Below, in pieces: positions 16,029 to 24,510 of a stretch of 64,000 nucleotides of DNA (positions within the stretch are counted from its first letter, which is position 1; every line of letters begins with the position of its first letter). Position numbers and translations under genes: made by a program. The stretch is from the NCBI GenBank assembly GCA_021204905.1, contig JAJPYN010000010.1, positions 47,560 through 111,559 of the forward strand, written 5' to 3'. The DNA is from Prevotella sp. Its GTDB lineage: Bacteria > Bacteroidota > Bacteroidia > Bacteroidales > Bacteroidaceae. The notes beneath the pieces were generated by a model, which was given only the letters and a program-made list of their open reading frames with translations, did not search any database and was not told the origin of the DNA.

Positions 16029-16988
16029 TTAATTCCGGCAAACCCTTTTCGTGATTTCCACAACGCTGTCGACGGCGGAAACGGTGTAAAAATGAATGTT
16101 CCGCACGCCGCCCTCATACAGCCCGCGGCACTGCTCCACAGCCCACTCGACGCCCAGCTTTTTCACGTCGTCGTCGCACGCACAATGCCGCGCCTCGTTG
16201 GCCAAAGCTTCGGGAATATCCACGTGGAAAGTCTTCGGCACAACGGTCAGTTGCGACAGCTTCGACAGCGGTTTCAACGCCGGGATAATCGGAATGGTAA
16301 CGCCGGCGGCACGCGCTTTTTCGACGAAAGAGAAGTACTTCGCGTTGTCGTAAAACAGCTGCGTTACGGCATATTCCGCACCCAAATCCTGCTTCGCTTT
16401 AAGCCAATGCAGGTCAGTCTCGGGGTTCGCAGCCTCCTCGTGCTTCTCGGGGTAGCACGCCACGCCGAAGCAGAAGCCCGCGCCCTTGACGGCCATCTCG
16501 CTGCCGCCCAAGAACCGCCCGGCATTGTATTCCGCCACCTGCGCAATCAGCTCCGTAGTGTGCGCGTAACCGCCGTCGACGGGCACGAACGTCTTGTCCT
16601 CGCGGGCCTTGTCGCCGCGCAACAGCAGCAGGTTCTCGATGCCGAGGAAGTCCAAGTCGAGCAACTCGTACTCAATGGCTTCCTTCGTGATGCCCGAGCA
16701 AATCACATGCGGCACAACCGGGATATCCAGCCTTGCCTGCAGCGCACCCGCAATAGCCACCGCCCCCGGCCGCCTTTGCACGCGCGAACGCTCGAACCGG
16801 CCGTCGCCCAACGGCGTGTAAACATACTCGCTGTGATGGTTCGTAACATTAATAAACAAAGGGCCGTTCGCCATAATCCGCTCCACCGTGCGAAACAGCC
16901 CCGCCGTGCCGAACCCTTTCAGCGGCGGCAGCACCTCAAACGAAAAATGCCGCCCCGTCAAGCCGTTAAGAATATCGATAACCTTCAT
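16029..16988 (-). CDS. metF: methylenetetrahydrofolate reductase
   Basis: A 319-residue flavoprotein that reduces 5,10-methylene-THF to 5-methyl-THF for methionine synthesis. Family features are FSFEVLPPLKGFG near the N-terminus, the folate/FAD-binding NLLLLRGDK stretch (about 116-124), FGVACYPEKHEEAANPE and TQLFYDN. I start at ATG 16988 (MKVIDILNG) because the longer open frame upstream runs through promoter-like DNA and has no family similarity. It is first in the metF-holB-ricT-gldH operon. Confidence 0.96.
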   Translation of the reverse strand: MKVIDILNGLTGRHFSFEVLPPLKGFGTAGLFRTVERIMANGPLFINVTNHHSEYVYTPLGDGRFERSRVQRRPGAVAIAGALQARLDIPVVPHVICSGITKEAIEYELLDLDFLGIENLLLLRGDKAREDKTFVPVDGGYAHTTELIAQVAEYNAGRFLGGSEMAVKGAGFCFGVACYPEKHEEAANPETDLHWLKAKQDLGAEYAVTQLFYDNAKYFSFVEKARAAGVTIPIIPALKPLSKLSQLTVVPKTFHVDIPEALANEARHCACDDDVKKLGVEWAVEQCRGLYEGGVRNIHFYTVSAVDSVVEITKRVCRN

Positions 16989-17012
16989 CGTTCCTTGCCC
17001 TTGCGCCGGCCA

Positions 17013-17020
17013 CAAAATTA
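17013..17020 (-). promoter_or_regulatory. TAnnTTTG box upstream of metF
   Basis: Minus-strand TAATTTTG, 24 bp before the metF start. No TTTG partner at the expected 19-21 bp spacing is seen, so only the -7 element is supported. Confidence 0.4.
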
Positions 17021-17062
17021 ATGAATAAAACGCAAAATGCGGGGCGGTACGGCCGAAATTAT

Positions 17063-17070
17063 TAACTTTG
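17063..17070 (+). promoter_or_regulatory. TAnnTTTG box upstream of the UpxY gene
   Basis: TAACTTTG, predicted to start transcription near 17077. That places the possible upstream ATG at 17068 inside the promoter and supports the ATG at 17113 as the true start. Confidence 0.45.
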
Positions 17071-17112
17071 CCCGGCGAAGGAAAAGGTGATTTGTGCAAC
17101 AACAAAAGGGTT

Positions 17113-17655
17113 ATGGGAGAATCGGCGGAAAACAAAGTGCAATGGTTCGTGATGCGCGACCTGAAACGGCCGAACGCGAGTTGCCCGGCGTATAGGATGC
17201 TCGCGGCGAAAGGCTTCGAGGTGTTCACGCCGATGCGCTGGAGGATCAGCGTCCGCAACGGCCGGCGCGTGCGCGAGGAAGTGCCGTTCCTGCACGACCT
17301 GCTCTTTGTCTGCGCCGGGCGCGAAAAGCTTGACTTGATCGTTGCGGCCAACGAGACGCTGCAATACCGCTGGTTGCGCGGCACATACCGCGAGCCGATG
17401 GTTGTCGGTGAGAAGGAGATGCGGCGGTTCATCGCTGCTGTGAAAAACTCGGATGCGCCGCGCTATTTCGCGCCGGAGGAGATCACGCCGGCGATGTACA
17501 ACAAAAAGGTGCGGCTCATCGGCGGCCCGCTCGAGGGTTACGAGGGGTATCTGCTGACGCGGCGCGGCTCGAAGAAGCGGCATTTCCTGTTCGAGTTGCC
17601 GGGGTTGCTTGCGGCGAGCATCGAGATCGAACCCGAATTCATCCAGTTCATCTGA
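17113..17655 (+). CDS. UpxY/NusG-like specialised transcription antiterminator (orphan)
   Basis: A 180-residue NusG paralogue. The N-terminal NGN domain (about residues 8-100: VQWFVMRDLKRPNA, FTPMRWRISVRNGRRVREEVPFLHDLLFV) is followed by a KOW-type domain (about 130-170: NKKVRLIGGPLEGYEGYLL). UpxY proteins bind RNA polymerase and prevent premature termination in long capsule operons, which they normally head. Here no polysaccharide operon follows; the next gene is on the other strand, 34 bases away. It may act in trans or be left from a lost locus. Start chosen from the promoter position. Confidence 0.85.
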   Translation: MGESAENKVQWFVMRDLKRPNASCPAYRMLAAKGFEVFTPMRWRISVRNGRRVREEVPFLHDLLFVCAGREKLDLIVAANETLQYRWLRGTYREPMVVGEKEMRRFIAAVKNSDAPRYFAPEEITPAMYNKKVRLIGGPLEGYEGYLLTRRGSKKRHFLFELPGLLAASIEIEPEFIQFI

Positions 17656-17674
17656 GTTTGGCGAAAGAAAAGCT

Positions 17675-17770
17675 TTATCTTAGTCGCTACTAAAATCCTG
17701 CTCGCTTTTGCGCCACGACCGCAGCCTTCACCTTCGCCTTCGTTTCAATTCTGTCGATTCTGTCGATTTT
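17675..17770. repeat. dispersed repeat copy R1 (diverged, overlaps the glycosidase 3' end)
   Basis: Begins TTATCTTAGTCGCTACTAAA and aligns with copies at 19521 and 27947 along about 85 bp. On the minus strand its first part is translated as the last residues of the GHL10 protein. Confidence 0.75.
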
Positions 17771-19447
17771 GAAGAAGCCTATCCTGTGCGTTATGCCTTT
17801 CTTGCCGATGGCGCGGAGGATGTAGATGCCGTGCGGCAGGCGGCTGACGTCGGCGGTTTCGCTTTGGAAAAATGTTGCGACGGCCTTTCCTTGCAGCGTC
17901 TCGATTTGCAGAATGTCGGTGCTGTTTAAGGGCAACCGGCCGATGGTGAGCGTTTCGCCGTCGCAAAGCAGCATCGTTGTCTCGGCTTTGATTTCGGTTT
18001 GCTTTACGGCTTGTTGAAGGGGAAGGCTCTCGTTGCCGAAGCGGTCGAGGGCGGTGATGGCGAAATAGCGGCCGGCGAGCGGCGCGAGGGTGGATGTGCG
18101 CTGGGTGCGCGGCAGGATGAGATTGCGCGGATCGCCTGTGTTTACTGGCCATTCGGCGGAGGAGTAGACGTTGTAAAGCAGGTTCGGCCCGCCGCTGTTA
18201 TCCTTCGCCCCGCTCCAAGAAATCGTGCTTGTCAGACTGTCGACAATGAGCGTCTGCGGCGGGGTTGGCGGCGTGCTTTTTTCCCACGTCATCGCCGGCA
18301 CAAGCGCATAGTTTGCGTCGAAATCTTTCGCGGCGAAAGAGTAAATGCCTTTCGTGTTTGCGGTGAAAAATCTCGAGCGGAAAAAGGCGTGCCCGAGGCC
18401 GAGGCTGCGCGCGGCGGCGAGCTGCTGCGTGATGTCTTTCAAAGGCCAGTTGTGCTCCGAAGGTGCCAATGAATAAACGGCGAGACCGGGGGCGATGATG
18501 CGTCCGGCGGAGGCTTCTTGCCAGTCGAAGAGGAACGGGTAGAAATCGTTCGCGCGGAAATACATCATCGGGAACAGCGCGTCCATCAGACCCTCGCGCA
18601 GCCAGCCCTGTGCGTCTTGGCACACGCGCGAATAGGCGTTCCATCCGTGCGAGGACCAGCGCGGCAGGTCGCTGAACTTGCCTACGGGCGAGCAACTGAT
18701 TTTCACCCACGGTTTGAGGCTCTTCACGCGGCTGTGCGCCTCGCGCACGATGGCGGTGATGTTTTTTCGGCCTTGCTCTCCCGCCACTTTCAGCGTCCAC
18801 GTCTCGGGGTAGCGGATGTAATCGAGATGGATGCCGTCGATGTCGTAACCGCGCGTGATCTCCTCGCAGATGCCGGCGATATAACCTGCCGTGGCGGCGT
18901 TCTCCGGGTCCATAAACGCCTCATCGCCAATGCGTTTCACCATCGCCGGCCGCTTCTTCCTTAGTTCGCTGCAACCCTTGCCCTTCCATTTGCCAACGGG
19001 CATCACCACGACCCACGCGTGCAGCTCCATGCCGCGGCGGTGGCACTCGTCGATGGCGAAGGCGAGCGCGTCGTAACCCGGCGACAAGCCCGGCACGCCC
19101 GACAGGCACCCGTCCCACGGCTCGATGGCGGAGGGGTAAATGACGGTGGCGCGGATGCGTGTCTGGAAAAGCACGATGTTCGTTCCGGCGCGCTGCAGGC
19201 GGTCGAGAATGTCGGTCAGTTCGCGTTTCTGCGCAGCAATTTCAGCCTGACTGCCCCGCGAATAAGTGTGCGGCCAATCGAGCCCGCCGATGGTGGTCAG
19301 CCACACGGCACGCGCCTCGCGCTTGGGCGGAATGTTGTCGGCGAAAGGCATCGCGACGCCAGCGAAGGATATTGCCGGCAGGGTCTGCGCTCTTGCCGCG
19401 GCTGCGTAAAGGTTGAAGAAAAATATTATCGCGAGAAATCGTTTCAT
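17690..19447 (-). CDS. secreted GHL10-type (DUF187/YngK-like) glycoside hydrolase
   Basis: A 585-residue exported protein with signal peptide (MKRFLAIIFFFNLYAAAARA) and a (beta/alpha)8 glycosidase domain of the GHL10 family: REARAVWLTTIGGLDWP, NIVLFQTRIRATVIYPS, HAWVVVMPVGKWKG, YDIDGIHLDYIRYPE. A fibronectin-like region follows (about 390-480), then a segment resembling a type 9 secretion sorting domain (VSRLPHGIYILRAIGKKG). After that comes a basic tail of about 20 residues translated from dispersed repeat R1. Such enzymes act on glycans, possibly wall or exopolysaccharide; substrate unknown. The signal peptide decides the start at 19447. Confidence 0.85.
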   Translation of the reverse strand: MKRFLAIIFFFNLYAAAARAQTLPAISFAGVAMPFADNIPPKREARAVWLTTIGGLDWPHTYSRGSQAEIAAQKRELTDILDRLQRAGTNIVLFQTRIRATVIYPSAIEPWDGCLSGVPGLSPGYDALAFAIDECHRRGMELHAWVVVMPVGKWKGKGCSELRKKRPAMVKRIGDEAFMDPENAATAGYIAGICEEITRGYDIDGIHLDYIRYPETWTLKVAGEQGRKNITAIVREAHSRVKSLKPWVKISCSPVGKFSDLPRWSSHGWNAYSRVCQDAQGWLREGLMDALFPMMYFRANDFYPFLFDWQEASAGRIIAPGLAVYSLAPSEHNWPLKDITQQLAAARSLGLGHAFFRSRFFTANTKGIYSFAAKDFDANYALVPAMTWEKSTPPTPPQTLIVDSLTSTISWSGAKDNSGGPNLLYNVYSSAEWPVNTGDPRNLILPRTQRTSTLAPLAGRYFAITALDRFGNESLPLQQAVKQTEIKAETTMLLCDGETLTIGRLPLNSTDILQIETLQGKAVATFFQSETADVSRLPHGIYILRAIGKKGITHRIGFFKIDRIDRIETKAKVKAAVVAQKRAGF

Positions 19448-19520
19448 AGCTGCCTGCAAAGTTAGTGCGTGCGGCGTGAAAAGCAATGGAAATCGAGCGG
19501 AATTGAGTTGAGGGGCGGCT

Positions 19521-19618
19521 TTATCTTAGTTGCTACTGAAATCCCGGCTCAACCCTGCGCGACGAGCATCAGCCTTAACTGTCGCCTACGTTTCAACTCT
19601 TTTGACCTTCATTTCATT
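19521..19618. repeat. dispersed repeat copy R2
   Basis: About 98 bp, beginning TTATCTTAGTTGCTACTGAA, nearly identical to R3 (27947). It lies downstream of the GH16 gene on the minus strand, in the 290-bp gap before the GHL10 gene. Read on the minus strand it contains an open frame ending in LSRDFSSN-stop, shared with R3 and, as LSRNFSSN-stop, with R4. Confidence 0.85.
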
Positions 19619-19736
19619 TTCCCCTTAATTACAAAAACAGGCCGACGACAAACGAGTGCCACCGGCCATGCTTTATTCAGGTACGAGAAAAATTATTCTT
19701 TGTAACGAGGATAATTATTCAAACTAAGGAGAAGGG

Positions 19737-20855
19737 TCATTCCGTTTTCCGGAAGATTCGGACGTATTCCACTTTCATTGTTACGGGCAGGGCCGACTCG
19801 TCGACGCCGGCATATCCTCCCCAGCTGCCGCCCCACGCGAGGTTGAGGATGGGGTAGAAGGCGTAGTCGAAGGGCCAGGCGTCGGTGCCCGTGCCGTCGT
19901 TGTAGTAGGCGAGAATGAGCTCTTCGTCGCAGTAGAACTTCATGTAGTCGGGTGTCCATTCGAGGCCGTAGTTATGGAAATCGCTCTCGGCGGTCTCGAC
20001 GTACTTGTTGGCGCTCTCGACGGATGTGCCGCTGTTGTTGTATTTCTTGCAGTGGACGGTTGAGACGACATAGTTTGCGTCGACGCCGACCTCCTCCATG
20101 ATGTCAATCTCGCCGCAGTTGGGCCAGGGGTTGGTTATGTCGTCGAAGCTGACGGGCATCATCCACCACGCGGGCCATGTGCCTTTGCCGCTCGGCAGTT
20201 GGATGCGCGCTTCGAAATAGCCGTAGGTCCAGCCGACGGTCTTCTTGGCGTACACCCTTGCGGAGTAGATGTTGCCGTCGGAGCCTTTGAAGCAGTTGAT
20301 GTTGAGCTTGCCGTCAACAAGTTCGGTAACGCGCTTGCCGCCGGCGGAGCCGTTGACATACGTTTGCAGCTCGTTGTTAACCCATCCGGCGCTCTGCACC
20401 TCGTGTGTCCAGTCGCTGCCGAGCTCGGTGCCGTCCTCGAACTCATCGTTCCACACCAGCTCGTAGCCGTCGAGGAAGCAGGTGATGTCGTCGGCGGAGG
20501 GGTCGCCGCTCTGAACAACCGTTATCGTTTGCCGGAGCGTGCCGCACATGATTGTTACGGTGCCTTGCCGCGAGGATGAGAGCTGGTTGTCGGAGACGCT
20601 GATGGTCAATGTCTCGCTCGAATTAACCGAATACGCCGGCGTAATCGAGATCCAGTTGTCGCTCGCCTCGGCGCCCCACTCGTGGTTGGAGCTAATCGTT
20701 ACCGCAGACGATGCGGCGGCATACCCGAAGCTCACGGTCTCGGACGAGACGGAAAGCTGCACGCCGGCAGTGGTGTCCTTGTCGTCATCGTCGCCGCACG
20801 CCATACACAGCAGGGGGCAGATGTACAAAAGAATCAGTATCGTTTTCTTCATCAT
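19737..20855 (-). CDS. GH16 endo-beta-glucanase lipoprotein with BACON domain
   Basis: A 372-residue surface lipoprotein. Lipobox LCMAC gives lipidated Cys20; a BACON carbohydrate-associated domain spans about 31-116; the GH16 catalytic domain spans about 130-370. The catalytic E-x-D-x-x-E motif is Glu249-Ile-Asp251-Ile-Met-Glu254 in CGEIDIMEEVG, the laminarinase/lichenase type with the extra residue, suggesting beta-1,3- or mixed-linkage glucan. It is the last gene of the SusCD locus. ATG at 20855 (or 20852) is chosen because it starts directly at the signal peptide. Confidence 0.92.
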   Translation of the reverse strand: MMKKTILILLYICPLLCMACGDDDDKDTTAGVQLSVSSETVSFGYAAASSAVTISSNHEWGAEASDNWISITPAYSVNSSETLTISVSDNQLSSSRQGTVTIMCGTLRQTITVVQSGDPSADDITCFLDGYELVWNDEFEDGTELGSDWTHEVQSAGWVNNELQTYVNGSAGGKRVTELVDGKLNINCFKGSDGNIYSARVYAKKTVGWTYGYFEARIQLPSGKGTWPAWWMMPVSFDDITNPWPNCGEIDIMEEVGVDANYVVSTVHCKKYNNSGTSVESANKYVETAESDFHNYGLEWTPDYMKFYCDEELILAYYNDGTGTDAWPFDYAFYPILNLAWGGSWGGYAGVDESALPVTMKVEYVRIFRKTE

Positions 20856-20936
20856 AACAAATGTTCGTTTTTTTAAAGTGAAGGATGCCGCGGGCAAACA
20901 AGTTACTATTCACTCCGCCGCACCCTTCCGGAATTG

Positions 20937-22835
20937 TTAATTCTCTTTCATGAGGATGATGTCGTAAATCTTCACCGTGGTGCCGCCGGGCGAACCGCCG
21001 AAGTCGAGCACGAGGGTCAGCGCGTCGGCATTACCGCTTGAGAGCGCCGCGCCGGTGGCCTTATAGACCGTGGCCTTGTCGGCAGCGAAGTCGTGGCGGC
21101 CGTCGAAGAAATAGTTGCCGTCGTCGGCGTCGTCGGTGAGTTTTATCGTCATCTGGCTAAGGTCGTTGTCAGGCTCGACGGTGCAGCTGAACGTGTAGCT
21201 GTCGGTGATGAGCGCCGGGATGGTGGTGTGGATCTGGAACTGTCCCTGCCACTGCGTGCCGCCCATGTTGTCGGGCAGAACGATGGTCCATACCCCGTCG
21301 GCGAAGGTATAATCGGCAACATCAATCTCGGCCCAGCCGTCGTCGGCGAACCACTCCGAGACATAGTTGAACGCCGAGCCGTCGTCCACCGCCTTCCACA
21401 GGTTGCTGTCGTCGTCGTAGCTGACAGCCTCTTCGAAGTAGATATTGTCGATATTGACAACCGTCCCGGCAGGCGCGCCCGCGAAGTCGAACACGAGGTT
21501 GAGGGCACCGGCATCACCGGCGAGCGTTACCCCTTCGGCCTTGTAAACAAAGGTCTGGCCGGCGGTGATGTTATGGCGGTCGGTGAAGAAATAGTTCGCG
21601 TCGTTATCGGCGTCGGTGAGCTTTATCGTAACGTCGGACATGTCGTTGTCGGCGTCCATCGTCATGTAGAAATTATACGCTTTGCCGGCAGTAGCGGAGA
21701 GGGTGGTGTAGATGTGGAACTGGCCCTGCCACTGCGAGCCGCCCATACCCTCGGGCAGCGTGATCTGCCATGTCGTGCCGTCGTGCGACCAAGCCGGGTC
21801 GGGCAACTGCGCCCAACCGTCGTCGGCGAACCACAGATAGGTGCCGTTAAACGCGCTGCCGTCCTCAACAGCCTTCCACAGGTTCGTCGAGGCGCTCGCG
21901 TCCCAGTCCATCGTCTCGCCTTCCTCTTCCGGCAGGCCGGTGTCCTCGCGCGAGGTGAGCACCATGCGCCATGCTATCTCGCCGTTGTCGCAGACGATGG
22001 CCAAGCGCGTGTTCGTGAGCGACTCTATGCGGTAGTAAGGGTTAAGGTAAGTGTCGTCGTTGGGGATATAAGGCAGCCACGCTTTCGAAGCAAACTGTAT
22101 GTAAAGGCAGTCGTCGCCGTTGAACGAGCCTGTCTCAAGGGAGAACTCGGAGCTCTGCGCCTCGGCAGCCACCGTGATGTCTTCCGTTACCTCGTCGGGG
22201 TTGAAGCCCAGCAGCGAGCAGCCCTCGTTGACATACACCGTACCGCTTGCGCCCGGATCGAAATAATATGTGCCGGAAGCAGAGGCGTCGGCGTCGGTGT
22301 GAGTGAAGCTCATGCGGTTGTCGTACACGCCGAAATCGGCCTTCTCGTTGACACCGGCAGACCACCAGTTCGACCCGTCGGAGCCGGACTCGCCGCAGCC
22401 CATATGCCCGGCTTCGGAATAGTCCACGCGCCACTCCTTGTCGCACAGACGGGAGAAGTAGACGGAGTAGTCGGTCTTCGTCTCGTTGAACGTGAACGAG
22501 GCCTCCAGCGCCGCTTGGCTCTGGCCGTTGCGGTTCATCAGACGCACGGAGACGGTGTGCTCTCCGGCATCCATACTCGTATAACTTGCCGTGGGGAGTA
22601 TCGAGTAGCTCGACTCCGAACCGTCAAGATACCACGCGGGATAACACCCGGTCAGGTCGCCCGTGATGGAGAAGGTCGCCGTGTTGGTCTCCTGATCCAC
22701 ATCCACCACAATAGAGCGCCCGGAAACGGTAGGCAGGCCGCTCTCGTCGGCGCCGTCGAACTTCTCGGGCGAGCACGCCGCAAAGAAGGGCAGGCAGAGG
22801 ATGAGGCTTACGCTATATTTGAATATTCTGTTCAT
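20937..22835 (-). CDS. surface glycan-binding lipoprotein with tandem CBM4-like modules
   Basis: A 632-residue lipoprotein (signal peptide, lipobox FAAC, Cys21) placed where SusE/F-type surface glycan-binding proteins occur. An N-terminal Ig/PKD-like region (about 35-115) is followed by a middle domain of unknown type and two similar modules of about 155 residues (roughly 319-470 and 478-632). Both start NLWKAV-DGSAF and share the FADDGWA and GG-QWQGQF blocks. Their layout recalls CBM4/9-type carbohydrate-binding jelly rolls. It would bind the polymer at the cell surface and hand it to GH16 and SusCD. Binding itself is inference. Confidence 0.8.
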   Translation of the reverse strand: MNRIFKYSVSLILCLPFFAACSPEKFDGADESGLPTVSGRSIVVDVDQETNTATFSITGDLTGCYPAWYLDGSESSYSILPTASYTSMDAGEHTVSVRLMNRNGQSQAALEASFTFNETKTDYSVYFSRLCDKEWRVDYSEAGHMGCGESGSDGSNWWSAGVNEKADFGVYDNRMSFTHTDADASASGTYYFDPGASGTVYVNEGCSLLGFNPDEVTEDITVAAEAQSSEFSLETGSFNGDDCLYIQFASKAWLPYIPNDDTYLNPYYRIESLTNTRLAIVCDNGEIAWRMVLTSREDTGLPEEEGETMDWDASASTNLWKAVEDGSAFNGTYLWFADDGWAQLPDPAWSHDGTTWQITLPEGMGGSQWQGQFHIYTTLSATAGKAYNFYMTMDADNDMSDVTIKLTDADNDANYFFTDRHNITAGQTFVYKAEGVTLAGDAGALNLVFDFAGAPAGTVVNIDNIYFEEAVSYDDDSNLWKAVDDGSAFNYVSEWFADDGWAEIDVADYTFADGVWTIVLPDNMGGTQWQGQFQIHTTIPALITDSYTFSCTVEPDNDLSQMTIKLTDDADDGNYFFDGRHDFAADKATVYKATGAALSSGNADALTLVLDFGGSPGGTTVKIYDIILMKEN

Positions 22836-22850
22836 AATTATGTCGTTTTT

Positions 22851-22932
22851 AGGTTATGAGGTTATCAGGTTATTAGGTTATGAGGTTATTTCACCTTAAA
22901 ACCTTAAAACCTTAAAACCTTACCACCTTAAA
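22851..22932. repeat. opposed octamer arrays forming a long intercistronic hairpin
   Basis: Five copies of AGGTTATN (22851-22890), a 2-bp spacer, then five copies of ACCTTAAA, one degenerate (22893-22932). The two arrays are near-inverted, so the minus-strand mRNA between susD and the glycan-binding gene would fold into an imperfect stem of about 40 bp with a tiny loop. The array abuts the susD stop codon. Confidence 0.85.
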
Positions 22933-24441
22933 TTAATAGTTGTTTTGTACGAGTGTGGGGTCAGCGTCAAGCTCCGACTGTGCAAGAGGGATGTGCTTCT
23001 TGCTCTCGGTCCACGAATTGGTGCGGTAGCCGTAGGCATCGGGCACAAGCACGTCCTTGGCGTAACCCGTGCGCACAAGGTCGAAATAGCGCTTGCCCTC
23101 GCCGACGAACTCGAGATGGCGCTCGGCAAGGATATTGTCGATGTTGCAAGCCGAATAGCCCGGCATACCGGCCCGCGAGCGCACCTGATTGAGATAGTTC
23201 AGCGCCGTCGATGTGCTGCCGCCGGTGTAAAGGAGGAGCTCCGCAGCGTTCAGAAGGGTCTCCGAATAGCGGTAGATGCGCTTGTTGTTGTTATAGTTCA
23301 GGTTCTTCGAACTCGGACAATCGGCACAGTTGGCATCCGTCGGACGGTATTTGTTAAGCCACAGATGGGTGTCCTGATAGCGCTCGGTGTAAGCCACGCC
23401 CGTGCAGTCCCACACGGTGGCAGCCTTGCGCACGTCGGCATCGTCGAACAGGTCGCGCGTCTCGGTGCGGAGCGGCAGGAAGCCCCATCCGTCGGAGCCG
23501 CTGGACCACAGCTCGTCGCCCGGCCAGCCGTTAGGTGCAATCAACGTCGGGAGGACGCTGCCGCCGGCATACATCGATGTACCCCAGTCGCGCTGCGCCT
23601 CGCCGTCCTCGTAGTTGATTTCGAAGATCGACTCTTGGCACCACTCGCCCGTCTCTTCCCATATCGCCGCATAGTCGGACATGAGGGAATAGTCGGAGGA
23701 GGAGATGATTTCTTCCATGTATTTCAGCGCCGTGGCATAGCGCGCCGTGTCGTTCTGGTACATCACCATCTCGGCGTAAACCATGTAGGCCATAGCCTGC
23801 GACACCCTGCCGGCATTGGTGTTGTCCCAGCGGAAGGGCAGGTATCCGTCGTTGATGATGTCCTCGAGCTCGACGATGAGTTGGTCGTAGATCTCGTCGG
23901 CGGTGAGCTGCGGCGCGGTGTAAGGACTCTCGAGGTTCTCGAGGTAGAAGGGCACGTTGCCGTAGTAGTGCCAGAGGATGTTGTAGTAGTAAACCCTCAG
24001 GAGGCGTGCCTGCGCCACGTAGAGGTTGCGGTTGTCTTCCGTGCCGCCGCCCCACGAGCAGTATTCAATCACGTCGTTGCAGCGCTTGATGCCCGAGTAG
24101 AAATCGGTCCATAGCGTGGCAAGGGTGTTGTTGCCGTCGCCTTCATAGTTGAACAGCATGTGCCAGTGCTGGTTGTCGGTGATGTTGCTGCCCCCTACCC
24201 AGAAGTCGTCGCCAAGGATCTCGGCGTCGCACGTCAGGTCGTTGTATGCCGTGCCGTCCCAGTCGGGCCAGTGGAGCGGTGCGTATGCTGCCGTTACGGC
24301 TTCGTTCAAGGCATCGTCCGTGGTGTAGTATTCCTCCAGCGGCTCGCCCGTGGGGTTGGTCACCGTCAGCCAGTCTTCCGAGCAAGAAGAAAGGACGAAC
24401 ATAAGGACCAGAGCCGTCAAAAAAGATATTCTTGTTTTCAT
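22933..24441 (-). CDS. susD: SusD-family outer-membrane nutrient-binding lipoprotein
   Basis: A 502-residue SusD homologue that caps the SusC channel and binds oligosaccharide. The signal peptide MKTRISFLTALVLMFVLSSC ends in a lipobox, and the chosen ATG at 24441 starts it. TPR-like helices and the conserved C-terminal NYLNQVRSRAGMPGYS and ILAERHLEFVGEGKRYFDLVRTG blocks are diagnostic. It follows susC by 69 bases. The name is used in the family sense, not as evidence for starch. Confidence 0.95.
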   Translation of the reverse strand: MKTRISFLTALVLMFVLSSCSEDWLTVTNPTGEPLEEYYTTDDALNEAVTAAYAPLHWPDWDGTAYNDLTCDAEILGDDFWVGGSNITDNQHWHMLFNYEGDGNNTLATLWTDFYSGIKRCNDVIEYCSWGGGTEDNRNLYVAQARLLRVYYYNILWHYYGNVPFYLENLESPYTAPQLTADEIYDQLIVELEDIINDGYLPFRWDNTNAGRVSQAMAYMVYAEMVMYQNDTARYATALKYMEEIISSSDYSLMSDYAAIWEETGEWCQESIFEINYEDGEAQRDWGTSMYAGGSVLPTLIAPNGWPGDELWSSGSDGWGFLPLRTETRDLFDDADVRKAATVWDCTGVAYTERYQDTHLWLNKYRPTDANCADCPSSKNLNYNNNKRIYRYSETLLNAAELLLYTGGSTSTALNYLNQVRSRAGMPGYSACNIDNILAERHLEFVGEGKRYFDLVRTGYAKDVLVPDAYGYRTNSWTESKKHIPLAQSELDADPTLVQNNY

Positions 24442-24510
24442 AATTCTGATTTCTTTCAATGATTGTCTCATACTTTTCATACGTGTCAAGATTATCACGG
24501 GCCAACGCTC

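Noticed and set aside
16989..17432. N-terminal extension of metF in the same open frame
   Set aside because: No MetF similarity; it crosses the promoter region and the start of the UpxY gene on the other strand.
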